From positions 1 to 33,626 of the forward strand of contig NZ_JAHHIT010000104.1 of NCBI RefSeq assembly GCF_024539675.1: DNA of 33,626 bases, given 5' to 3'. Positions 19,238 to 27,143 of the stretch are shown one piece after another. This DNA is from Streptomyces hilarionis. Lineage in GTDB: Bacteria; Actinomycetota; Actinomycetes; Streptomycetales; Streptomycetaceae. Position 1 is the first letter of the stretch; each line of letters begins with the position of its first letter. The notes under the pieces are model-generated. The model did no database searches, had not been told where the DNA came from, and worked only from the letters and a program-made list of their open reading frames with translations. The translations under genes and the position numbers were made by a program.

Positions 19238-20364
19238 GCGCGGCCACGCACGGCGGCCCGCCGATCCGCACCGCCGTGGTGGGGCTCGGCTGGGCGGCAC
19301 GCTCCATCTGGCTGCCACGACTGCGCCGCCATCCCGGCTTCGCCGTGAACGCGGCGATCGACCCCGACCCCGCCTCGCGCGCGGCCGTCGCCGCGGAGTT
19401 CCCGGACACCCCGGTCCTGTCGGCGGTGCACGACACGGACCTGGCTCAGGTGGACCTGGCCGTCGTGGCCGTCCCCAACCACCTGCACTGCGAGATCGCC
19501 TGCGGTCTGCTCCACAAGGGCGTCCCGGTCTTCCTCGAGAAGCCGGTGTGCCTGACGTCGGCGGAGGCGGAGCAGCTGGCCGAGGCCGAACGCGTCGGCG
19601 GCGCACGGCTCCTGGCGGGCAGCGCCGCCCGTCACCGCGCCGACGTCCGCGCCCTGCTCGCGAGCGTCGGCGACCTGGGCACGATCCGTCACGTCGAGCT
19701 GTCCTGGGTGCGCGCCCGGGGCGTGCCGGACGCGGGCGGCTGGTTCACCCGGCGCCGGCTGTCGGGCGGAGGGGCGCTGGTGGACCTCGGCTGGCATCTG
19801 TTCGACATCGCCGCGCCCGTGCTCGGCTCCGCGAACTTCTCGCAGGTCACCGGCACGGTCTCGGGTGACTTCATCGCTCGGGACTCCGCACGCGTCTCCT
19901 GGCGCGCCGAGAAGGCCGAGGACGGCCGGGGCAGCGCGCCGGGCGACGACGGCGGCATCGACGTCGAGGACACCGCACGCGCGTTCCTCGTCACCGACGA
20001 CGGCGTCTCGCTGTCGCTGCAGGCGAGTTGGGCCTCGCACGAGGAGCGCGACGTCACCCGCGTCCGGATCGAGGGCGAGGCGGGCAGCGCGACCCTGCGC
20101 TGCACGTTCGGCTTCAGCCCCAACCGGCTGGAGCACCCGGAACTGATCCGCACCGACGAGGGCCGGACCCGCGCCGTCCCGGTGCCCGAGGAGCCCGTCG
20201 GCACGGAGTACGACCGCCAGCTCGACGAATTGCTCGACCAGCTGCGGGACCCGGACCGTCCACGCCGGGCCGTCGACGAGGCGCGCCGCACCATCGGCGC
20301 CATCGAGCGGATCTACTCGTCAGCCCGCGCCGCGCAGGAGAAGACCCGGTCGTACCGGGCGTGA
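19234..20364 (+). CDS. rifL: Gfo/Idh/MocA oxidoreductase, AHBA-pathway partner of AHBA synthase
   Basis: This 376-residue NAD(P)-dependent protein has the dinucleotide loop VVGLGWAARSIWLPRL near the N-terminus, the family EKP motif (FLEKPVCLT), and GGGALVDLGWHLFD in the substrate domain. In rifamycin biosynthesis RifL is proposed to oxidise UDP-glucose at C-3 so that RifK can transaminate it, giving UDP-kanosamine. The start ATG sits in the AHBA synthase stop (ATGA), so translation is coupled, in keeping with a two-enzyme complex. A segment around residues 226-240 (EKAEDGRGSAPGDDGG) looks like a flexible insertion. A role in a different sugar oxidation is possible, but the rifK-rifL-rifM order strongly supports this call. 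Confidence 0.92.
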   Translation: MSAATHGGPPIRTAVVGLGWAARSIWLPRLRRHPGFAVNAAIDPDPASRAAVAAEFPDTPVLSAVHDTDLAQVDLAVVAVPNHLHCEIACGLLHKGVPVFLEKPVCLTSAEAEQLAEAERVGGARLLAGSAARHRADVRALLASVGDLGTIRHVELSWVRARGVPDAGGWFTRRRLSGGGALVDLGWHLFDIAAPVLGSANFSQVTGTVSGDFIARDSARVSWRAEKAEDGRGSAPGDDGGIDVEDTARAFLVTDDGVSLSLQASWASHEERDVTRVRIEGEAGSATLRCTFGFSPNRLEHPELIRTDEGRTRAVPVPEEPVGTEYDRQLDELLDQLRDPDRPRRAVDEARRTIGAIERIYSSARAAQEKTRSYRA

Positions 20365-20459
20365 CCGGCGCGAGCGGCGGTTCGGCCGGAACCCGTACCC
20401 CGGCGGCAGCAGGCCCACGGCCCGAGCCGCCGCCCCACGAAGGAGAGCACCACAGCGTC

Positions 20460-21167
20460 ATGGACAGGCTTGGAACCAGCCAGGGCCCCGCGTCCCCCGA
20501 CACCTGGGACGACGAGGCGCCGCCGATAGCCGCGGTCGTCTTCGATCTCGACGGCGTGCTCGTCAACAGCTTCGCCGTGATGCGCCAGGCGTTCACCACC
20601 GCCTACGCCGAGGCGGTGGGAGACGGCGAGCCCCCCTTCGAGGAGTACGAGCGCCATCTGGGCCGCTACTTCCCCGACATCATGCGGATCATGGGGCTGC
20701 CGCTGGAGATGGAGGCCCCGTTCGTCCGCGAGAGCTACCGGCTCGCTCATCTCGTCCCGGTCTTCGACGGCGTGCCGGAGATGCTCAGGGAACTGCGGGC
20801 CCGCGGCATCGGGCTCGCCGTCGCCACCGGCAAGAGCGGTCCGCGGGCCCGCTCCCTCCTCGAACAGCTCGGACTGCTGGACCTGTTCACCGTCGTGATC
20901 GGCTCGGACGAGGTGGAACGCCCCAAGCCGGCCCCCGACATCGTGCTCAAGGCACTGGGCGTGCTCGGCTGCGATCCCACGCGGACGATCATGGTGGGCG
21001 ACGCGGTCACCGACCTGGCCAGCGCGCGGGGGGCCGGCGTGGCCGCCGTGGCCGCCCTGTGGGGCGAGAGCGACGAGGAGACCCTCCTCGCCGAGCGCCC
21101 CGACGTCGTGCTGCGCTCCCCCTCGGAACTGCTCGAGGTGTGCGTCGGCAGGACCCGCACGCCCTGA
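20460..21167 (+). CDS. rifM: HAD-family phosphatase of the AHBA pathway
   Basis: This 235-residue haloacid dehalogenase-type phosphatase has motif I VVFDLDGVLVNS (nucleophile Asp of DLD), motif II in VATGKSG, motif III KPAPDIVLKAL and motif IV MVGDAVTDL, with an alpha-helical cap between motifs I and II. RifM-type enzymes are required for AHBA formation and are thought to release the phosphate or UDP group from the kanosamine precursor. The ATG at 20460 lies about 14 bases after AAGGAGA, a long but workable distance; the first 20 residues look disordered, so the start is uncertain. It follows rifL by 95 bases on the same strand, the usual AHBA gene order. Confidence 0.9.
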   Translation: MDRLGTSQGPASPDTWDDEAPPIAAVVFDLDGVLVNSFAVMRQAFTTAYAEAVGDGEPPFEEYERHLGRYFPDIMRIMGLPLEMEAPFVRESYRLAHLVPVFDGVPEMLRELRARGIGLAVATGKSGPRARSLLEQLGLLDLFTVVIGSDEVERPKPAPDIVLKALGVLGCDPTRTIMVGDAVTDLASARGAGVAAVAALWGESDEETLLAERPDVVLRSPSELLEVCVGRTRTP

Positions 21168-21263
21168 TCCCGCACGTCCTGATCCCGGGCGACATGCTCC
21201 GCGTCGTCGGCGGCCGGTGGAAGGAGATCCCGGACCGGGCGGTGCACCGGGGCCGAGATCCCG
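21166..21263 (+). repeat. Four GATCCCG repeats between rifM and rifH homologues
   Basis: GATCCCG occurs at 21166, 21181, 21226 and 21257; the last copy runs into the 10-base palindrome CCCGATCGGG (21260-21269). The 212-base gap is long for this operon. The copies could be remnants of a regulatory site or chance in GC-rich DNA; no promoter was recognised. Confidence 0.35.
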
Positions 21264-21379
21264 ATCGGGCTGTTCCCGGCCCGCCACGGTGCCCGCCGGA
21301 GGCTGTCGAAGGGTCTTCGAGAAACCGTCCTCCAATCATCGCCGTCCTCTCTCGACCGACATCCAACCGGAGACCCGAC

Positions 21380-22705
21380 GTGGGAAAAGCCGTGACCGAC
21401 ATGCGCAAGCCGGCCCTGCAACAACCCGATTGGGACGATCCCTCACAGGTCCGGCGCATCCGGGAGGTGCTGGCCGCACGTCCGCCGCTGGTCAAGGCGG
21501 ACGACGTCCGCACGCTGCGCAGGCTGCTGGCCCGGGTGGCCCGGGGCGAGGCCCTGGTGGTGCAGGCCGGGGACTGCGCCGAGAACCCGGCCGAGTGCGA
21601 CGCCGAGCACGTCTCGCGCAAGTCCGCGGTCCTCGACCTGCTGGCCTCGACGCTGACGACGGCCACCCACAAGCCGGTCGTGCGGGTAGGGCGTATCGCG
21701 GGTCAGTTCGCCAAGCCGCGGTCCAGGCCGCTCGAACGGATCGGCGACCTGGAACTGCCGGTCTACCGGGGCCACATGGTCAACGGCCCGGAGGCCGACC
21801 GGGAGAGCCGGCGACACGATCCGCTGCGCCTGCTGACCTCGTACATGACGGCCAGCGACGTCATGGAGCACCTGGGCTGGCGCGGCCGCGCCGTCCTGGG
21901 TCACCCGCCCCTGACCGAACCCCGGATGTGGACGAGCCACGAGGCGCTGGTCCTCGACTACGAAGTGCCCCTGATCCGTGAGACGGGGGACGGGCGTCGC
22001 TGGCTCGGCTCCACCCACTGGCCGTGGATCGGTGAGCGGACCCGTCAACCGGACGGCGCCCACCTGGACCTCGTCGCCGGCGTCGACAACCCGGTCGCCG
22101 TCAAGGTCGGTCCGTCGACCACCGTGGCGGAGGTCACCGCCCTGTGCGAACGGCTCGACCCGGCCATGGAGCCCGGCCGGCTCACCCTCATCGCACGCAT
22201 GGGCGCCGAGAACGTCGGCGACCGGCTGCCCCCGCTCGTCGAGGCGGTCCGCAGGGCCGGGCATCCGGTGGTCTGGCTCAGCGACCCCATGCACGGCAAC
22301 ACCGTCGTCGGCCCCGACGGACACAAGACCCGGCTGCTGGCGACCATGGCGGCAGAGGTCAGGGGCTTCCTGCGGGCCGTGGCCGACGCCGGCGGCACGG
22401 CAGGCGGACTGCACCTGGAGACCACGCCCGACGACGTCCTCGAATGCGCCGCGGACGTCTCCGTGTACGAGGGGAAGGCCGTGCGGCGTACCAGTCTGTG
22501 CGACCCGCGGCTCAATCCGGAGCAGGCCGTGTCGCTGGTCTCCGTCTGGTCCGGCGCGGACCCGCGACCCGCCGCGCCCGGCGAGGGGGCACGAGGCGTC
22601 CGGGAAGCGCGGGCGATCCCGGGCGGCCGGTCGCTGTCGTCCGTTCCCGATCACCAGGAGTTCGAGCCCCGGAACCACTCCGCGCTGCGGCTCGACCCGA
22701 CGTAG
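21380..22705 (+). CDS. rifH: AminoDAHP synthase (type II DAHP synthase family)
   Basis: This 441-residue member of the plant-type (class II) DAHP synthases shows VVQAGDCAEN, RVGRIAGQFAKPRS, YRGHMVNGP, MTASDVMEHLGW, GERTRQPDGAHL, NPVAVKVGPST and DPMHGNT in the family order. In the AHBA pathway this enzyme condenses phosphoenolpyruvate with an amino-tetrose phosphate to make 4-amino-DAHP, the committed step into aminoshikimate. The GTG at 21380 is preferred because GGAG lies seven bases upstream; an ATG at 21401 is possible and would remove seven residues. Primary-pathway DAHP synthases are very similar, so the call leans on the flanking AHBA genes. It sits between the phosphatase and the CHC-CoA block on the same strand. 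Confidence 0.92.
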   Translation: MGKAVTDMRKPALQQPDWDDPSQVRRIREVLAARPPLVKADDVRTLRRLLARVARGEALVVQAGDCAENPAECDAEHVSRKSAVLDLLASTLTTATHKPVVRVGRIAGQFAKPRSRPLERIGDLELPVYRGHMVNGPEADRESRRHDPLRLLTSYMTASDVMEHLGWRGRAVLGHPPLTEPRMWTSHEALVLDYEVPLIRETGDGRRWLGSTHWPWIGERTRQPDGAHLDLVAGVDNPVAVKVGPSTTVAEVTALCERLDPAMEPGRLTLIARMGAENVGDRLPPLVEAVRRAGHPVVWLSDPMHGNTVVGPDGHKTRLLATMAAEVRGFLRAVADAGGTAGGLHLETTPDDVLECAADVSVYEGKAVRRTSLCDPRLNPEQAVSLVSVWSGADPRPAAPGEGARGVREARAIPGGRSLSSVPDHQEFEPRNHSALRLDPT

Positions 22706-22808
22706 GGGCGGGGCCCGGAGACTCCCGCCGAGTGAGCCGGTCCGCCCTCCCCTTCGCGCACCTCTGACCCTACGACGTCGGCGTCCGACCCTTTCTGCGC
22801 GCGTGTGC

Positions 22809-22826
22809 CCGACGCCCCGGCGTCGG
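22809..22826 (+). repeat. 18-bp palindrome upstream of the CHC-CoA genes
   Basis: CCGACGCC (22809-22816) and GGCGTCGG (22819-22826) are perfect inverted arms around a CC centre, about 75 bases before the EPSPS-ligase ATG. The two-base centre is too short for a normal hairpin, so an operator for a dimeric protein is likelier than a terminator. No regulator is assigned. Confidence 0.4.
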
Positions 22827-22900
22827 TGTGCCGTGAGGATTCGGACCTTCTTCTTCTCCTGTCTCGGCCGCCATCCCACAGTCAGGGAGCAGTAGGACCC

Positions 22901-25900
22901 ATGCACCTTCTCGTCAACGGAATTCAGCACCGTGTCACCGGTGAGATCCAGGTCCCCCACTCGAAGTACCACGCGCACCGTGCGCTGATCCTCGCCTCGC
23001 TCGCCGACGGCGTCAGCCGCGTGCGCGGGCTGTCCGACGCGCGTCATGTCGCGTACACCGTGCGCATGCTGCGCGAGCTCGGCGTACGGATCGTCAGGGA
23101 CGGCGACACCTTCGTGGTGCATGGACTCGGCGGCCGCTACACACCCCGCCGTGAGGCGGTCTCCGCCGGCAGTTCCGGCACGACGCTGTACTTCATGATC
23201 GGTCTGGCGTCGCTGTCGGACCGCGCCGTGTCGGTGACCGGGCAGAAGTACTTCCGGCGCCGCCCGGTCGGCCCGCTGCTGCGCGCCCTCGAACAGATGG
23301 GTGTGCAGCTGGAGTCGGCCGACGACTGCCCGCCCGTCCGCGTCCAGGGCCGCAGACCCACGGGCGGCCACGTCACCGTCGCGGGAACCCTGTCCCAGTG
23401 GGTCTCGGGCCTGATCCTGCTGGCGCCGTTCGCCACCCGGCACACCACCGTCGAGGTGGAGGGCGAACTCAACGAACGCCCCTATCTCGAACTGACCGTG
23501 GCGATGATGCGGCAGTTCGGCCTCGCCGTGACCGTCTCCGAGGACTGGCGGCGCTTCGACATCGCGCCCGGCCAGCAGGCGCGCAGCGTCGAGCTGACGC
23601 TGCCGCCGGACATCGGCTCGGCCGCGTTCGGCATCGCCACGGCGGCACTGCACCCCAGTGACGTGCTGCTGCGCGGGATCACGACGCTGGAGGGCGGACC
23701 GGCCGATCACCCCGAGTTCGACTTCCTCGGCGTCGCACGCTCCATGGGCGTGCCGATGGAGATCGACGAGGCGGCCGGCGGTCTGCGCGTGCGGCAGGAC
23801 ACACCCCGGCTCACCGCGGTCGACGTCGACTGCCGCGACATCCCCGACATGCTGCCGATCCTCACCACCCTCGCCACGTTCGCGCGCGGCGAGTCGGTGT
23901 TCCGCACCATCGCGCACACCCGGCTCAAGGAGTCCGACCGGGCCGCCGCCATGCTCCAGCTCAACTCCATGGGCGGCCGCCTGGCGCTGTCGGACGACGC
24001 GCTGCGGGTACGGGGGGTGGACGGTCTGAGCGGCGCCAGGCTGTCCTCGTTCAACGACCACCGCATCCTGATGTCGCTCGCGGTGGCGTCGTCGCGGGCA
24101 CGGGGGCGTTCGACGCTGACCTACCCGAACGCCTACCGCATCTCGTACCCCACGTTCCTCGACGCGATGGACACGCTCACGGTGCCCATGTCGGTGGAGC
24201 ACGGCTCGGCCGCACCCGCGGGTGACGGTGCGGGCGCCCGGGTTCCCGTGGCGGCGGCGGACGCGCTCGCCCCCGAGGACGCCTCGCGCATCACGCTGCC
24301 GCAGTGGCTGCGCCGCAGGGCCGAGGCCAGGCCCGGGGACACGGCCGTCGTCGACGTGCGCTCCGACCGCGACGAGATGATGACCTGGGGCGAGCTGTCC
24401 GAGCAGGTGGACCGCGCGGCGGCCCTGCTGCTGCGGCTCGGGGTGCGGCCGGGCGAGAACGTGGCGTACCAGCTGCCGAACCGTGTCGAGTTCGTGGTGC
24501 TGTCGCTGGCGGCCCTGCGCATCGGGGCCGTGTGCTGCCCGGTCATCCCCTTCTTCCGCAAACGCGAGGTCGGTTTCGTCCTGCGGCGCTCCGGGGCGCG
24601 GGTCCTGGTCGTGGCGGACCGGCACCGCTCGCGGCTGCCCGCCGAGGAGGTCCTGGACCTGGTCGCCGAGGACGGCGCGGAACTGAACCTGGAACACGTG
24701 GTGGTCCTGGCCACCGCGGGCGGCTCCGCCCGGCTGCCCGAGTCCCCCGCGGGCGGGCCGACCCTGCACGACTGGGCGCAGGCGCTGTCGGCGGCCACGG
24801 TCGACCGGGCGGTGCTCGACGGCCTCGCGCCCACCCCCGAGTCGATCGCGCAGCTGCTCTTCACCTCGGGCACCACCAGCGAGCCGAAGGGGGTCACGCA
24901 GCCCACGCGCAACCTGGTCAGGGCCGCCGCGATGGAGATCCGGCACCTCGGGCTCGACGGACGGGACGCGATCTGGGTGCCGTCGCCGCTCGCGCACCAG
25001 ACGGGTTTCCTGTACGGCATGGTGCTCGCCCTGGTCCTGGGCGTGCCGCAGATCCTGCAACCCGAGTGGGACGCCAAGCGCGCGTTGCAGTCGCTCAACG
25101 ACCACCGCGCGACGTTCGTGCAGGCCGCGACGCCGTTCCTGTCCGACCTCGTCAAGGCCGTGGAGGAGAGCGGCGAAACGCCGCAGCACCTGCGGATCTT
25201 CGTGGCGACGGGAGCCATGGTGCCGCGGGCCCTGGCGGAGCGGGCCGGTCGGGTGCTGCGCACCGACGTGTGCGGGGCCTTCGGCACCACGGAGACCTGC
25301 CTGGGCGCGCTGTCCTCACCGGGCGACGAGCCCCGGCAGCGCTGGGGTTCCGACGGCCGCGCGCTGGACGGCATCGAGCTGCGGATCACCGACGACGAGG
25401 GAAGGGTGCTGCCCGCGGGCAGCGAGGGCAACTTCGAACTGCGTTCGCCCACGGTCTTCGACGGCTACCTCGGCCGTCCCGACCTGACGTCCCAGGCGTT
25501 CACCGAGGACGGCTGGTACCGCACGGGCGATCTGGCGACGATCGACGCCGAGGGCTTCCTGAGGATCACCGGACGGGTCAAGGACGTGATCAACCGCGGC
25601 GGCGAGAAGATACCCGTCGCCGAGATCGAGCAACTGCTGTTCGGACACCCCGCGGTGGAGGACGTCGCGGTGGTGGCCATGCCGGACGAGCGCCTCGGCG
25701 AGCGCGCGTGCGCCTTCGTCGTCCCGGCGGACGGCACGGAGCTGACGTTCGAGGAGATGCGGCGTCACCTCGACGGCCACGAGGTCGCCAAACAGTACTG
25801 GCCGGAGCGTCTGGAGCGCATCGACGCCCTGCCGCGCAACCCCATCGGCAAGGTCACCAAGTGGGAGCTGCGGGCGCTGGCCCGCGATCTGCGGCCCCAC

Positions 25901-25918
25901 GACGAGGACGCCGGCTGA
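22901..25918 (+). CDS. EPSP-synthase-like / acyl-CoA ligase fusion for cyclohexanecarboxyl-CoA formation
   Basis: This single 1005-residue frame joins two enzymes. Residues 1-430 are EPSP-synthase-like (SKYHAHRALILASLADG, RRRPVGPLLRAL, IPDMLPI, LKESDR, NDHRILMSLA). Residues 465-1005 are an acyl-AMP/CoA ligase (FTSGTTSEPKG, FGTTETC, YRTGDLATIDAEG, GRVKDVINRGGEKIPVAEIE, Lys984). No stop, start with ribosome site or frame change marks the joint, so it is a true fusion. In the ansatrienin CHC-CoA set I recall separate designations for the two activities (ansJ and ansK; plmJK in phoslactomycin). The likely role is dehydration of shikimate and activation as CoA thioester at the pathway start. Compared with E. 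coli EPSP synthase by eye, Lys22, Arg27, Arg124, Asp313, Glu341 and Arg386 are kept, while Ser23 is Tyr, Asn94 is Ser, Ser169 is Leu and Lys411 is Ile. ATG 22901 follows AGGGAG and TAGGA. Confidence 0.9.
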   Translation: MHLLVNGIQHRVTGEIQVPHSKYHAHRALILASLADGVSRVRGLSDARHVAYTVRMLRELGVRIVRDGDTFVVHGLGGRYTPRREAVSAGSSGTTLYFMIGLASLSDRAVSVTGQKYFRRRPVGPLLRALEQMGVQLESADDCPPVRVQGRRPTGGHVTVAGTLSQWVSGLILLAPFATRHTTVEVEGELNERPYLELTVAMMRQFGLAVTVSEDWRRFDIAPGQQARSVELTLPPDIGSAAFGIATAALHPSDVLLRGITTLEGGPADHPEFDFLGVARSMGVPMEIDEAAGGLRVRQDTPRLTAVDVDCRDIPDMLPILTTLATFARGESVFRTIAHTRLKESDRAAAMLQLNSMGGRLALSDDALRVRGVDGLSGARLSSFNDHRILMSLAVASSRARGRSTLTYPNAYRISYPTFLDAMDTLTVPMSVEHGSAAPAGDGAGARVPVAAADALAPEDASRITLPQWLRRRAEARPGDTAVVDVRSDRDEMMTWGELSEQVDRAAALLLRLGVRPGENVAYQLPNRVEFVVLSLAALRIGAVCCPVIPFFRKREVGFVLRRSGARVLVVADRHRSRLPAEEVLDLVAEDGAELNLEHVVVLATAGGSARLPESPAGGPTLHDWAQALSAATVDRAVLDGLAPTPESIAQLLFTSGTTSEPKGVTQPTRNLVRAAAMEIRHLGLDGRDAIWVPSPLAHQTGFLYGMVLALVLGVPQILQPEWDAKRALQSLNDHRATFVQAATPFLSDLVKAVEESGETPQHLRIFVATGAMVPRALAERAGRVLRTDVCGAFGTTETCLGALSSPGDEPRQRWGSDGRALDGIELRITDDEGRVLPAGSEGNFELRSPTVFDGYLGRPDLTSQAFTEDGWYRTGDLATIDAEGFLRITGRVKDVINRGGEKIPVAEIEQLLFGHPAVEDVAVVAMPDERLGERACAFVVPADGTELTFEEMRRHLDGHEVAKQYWPERLERIDALPRNPIGKVTKWELRALARDLRPHDEDAG

Positions 25919-25973
25919 CCCGTGCCATGACGGACGGCGCACCGCAACGACGGAACAAGGACAGAGGTGGCAC

Positions 25974-27143
25974 ATGAGCGACGAGCAGCAGTTCCACGAG
26001 CTGCGCACCCAGGTCGAACAGTGGGTGGAGGGGCCCGGCGAACGCTGGGCGGAGCGCATCGAGGAGACCGGGCAGGTGCCCGAGGAGCTGTGGGCCGAGC
26101 TGAACGCCCAGGGGTTCCTGCGGATAGCCGCTCCCGAGGAGTACGGCGGCCGGGGCCTCGGCTTCGTGCGCTGGATGGAGCTGATGGAGGTCTTCTCCCG
26201 CTCGCACGGGTCCATCCGCATGATCGTGCACGTGGTCAACGGCATCTGGCGGTCGATGGACGGCCACGCCGACGACGAGCAGCGCAAGCGCTTCGTCGTA
26301 CCCTCCGTCACCGGTGACATCAAGATCGCCTTCACCCTCACCGAGCCGGGCAACGGCACCGGCGCGGACATCACCACGTCGGTGGTGCGCGAGGGCGACA
26401 CCTACTACCTCTCCGGACGCAAGCACCTGATCACCTTCGGGGTGCGCTGCGACTACTACCTGCTGGCCGCCCGGGTCGAGGGCAGCACCGGGCACGAGGG
26501 CACGGTGGCGCTGCTGGTGCCGCGTGACGCCCCGGGCGTCACGGTCGAGGACACCTCCGACACCATGGGCGTCAGGGGCACCGACCATGCCTCGCTGGCC
26601 TTCGACCGCACCCCGGTGCCGGTCGACCACCGGCTCGGTGCGGAGGGCCAGGGCATGGAGGTGTTCCTCGGCGGCTTCCTCACCCCGTCCCGGATCTCCG
26701 TGGCGATGAGTTGCGTGGGGCTCGCGCAGCGCGCCCAGCAACTGGCCGTCGAATATGCCCGCAACCGGGTGACCTTCGGCAAGACGCTCACCCAGCGCCA
26801 GGTCATCCAGTTCATGCTCGCCGAGAACGAGGCGGACATCGAGGCGGCCCGGCAGCTGGTCCTGCACGCGGCGCGCCGCTTCGAGGAGGGAGCGGACGAC
26901 GCGTCCATGCAGTCGTCGATGGCGAAGATGCACGCCGTGACGATGCTGACCGCCGTCACCGACAAGGCGCTCCAGGTGCACGGCGGGCTCGGTTACTGGA
27001 AGTCGCAGAAGATCGAGCGCGTGTACCGCGACGCGCGTGCCCAGCGCTTCGAGGAAGGCACCAACGAGGTGCAGAAGGCCGTCGTCTTCCGAGAGTTGCT
27101 CCAGCGCACCGCGTCCCGGACCGGAGAGGGAACGAGCCGATGA
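25974..27143 (+). CDS. Acyl-CoA dehydrogenase-family flavoenzyme of the CHC-CoA pathway
   Basis: This 389-residue FAD enzyme has the acyl-CoA dehydrogenase layout: an alpha-helical N-domain (to about 115), a beta-domain with FTLTEPGNGTGAD, and a C-terminal helical bundle with RNRVTFGKTLTQRQVIQFMLAE and HGGLGYWKSQKIERVYRDARAQRFEEGTNE split around the FAD region. The catalytic-base Glu region is the EEGTNE end. In the CHC-CoA set the homologous gene (recalled as ansL) interconverts double bonds in the cyclohexene/cyclohexadiene carbonyl-CoA intermediates made from shikimate. Start ATG 25974 has GAGGTGG five bases upstream. It follows the ligase by 55 bases and overlaps the next gene's start by four bases (ATGA). 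The exact step is not readable from sequence. Confidence 0.9.
   Translation: MSDEQQFHELRTQVEQWVEGPGERWAERIEETGQVPEELWAELNAQGFLRIAAPEEYGGRGLGFVRWMELMEVFSRSHGSIRMIVHVVNGIWRSMDGHADDEQRKRFVVPSVTGDIKIAFTLTEPGNGTGADITTSVVREGDTYYLSGRKHLITFGVRCDYYLLAARVEGSTGHEGTVALLVPRDAPGVTVEDTSDTMGVRGTDHASLAFDRTPVPVDHRLGAEGQGMEVFLGGFLTPSRISVAMSCVGLAQRAQQLAVEYARNRVTFGKTLTQRQVIQFMLAENEADIEAARQLVLHAARRFEEGADDASMQSSMAKMHAVTMLTAVTDKALQVHGGLGYWKSQKIERVYRDARAQRFEEGTNEVQKAVVFRELLQRTASRTGEGTSR

Noticed and set aside
17281..22705. Reading the DAHP synthase, DHQ synthase and dehydroquinase genes as the housekeeping shikimate pathway
   Set aside because: They are interleaved with AHBA synthase, its oxidoreductase, phosphatase and kinase, and shikimate dehydrogenase and shikimate kinase are absent; the aminoshikimate role fits better.
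22805..22900. Earlier GTG start giving 32 extra residues on the EPSPS-ligase fusion
   Set aside because: The extra residues do not resemble EPSPS N-termini, overlap the palindrome, and the ATG at 22901 has better-placed ribosome sites.
21443..25189. 1248-codon minus-strand frame opposite aminoDAHP synthase and the EPSPS-ligase fusion
   Set aside because: The translation is Arg/Gly/His-rich and featureless, whereas both plus-strand genes carry complete family motifs and ribosome sites.
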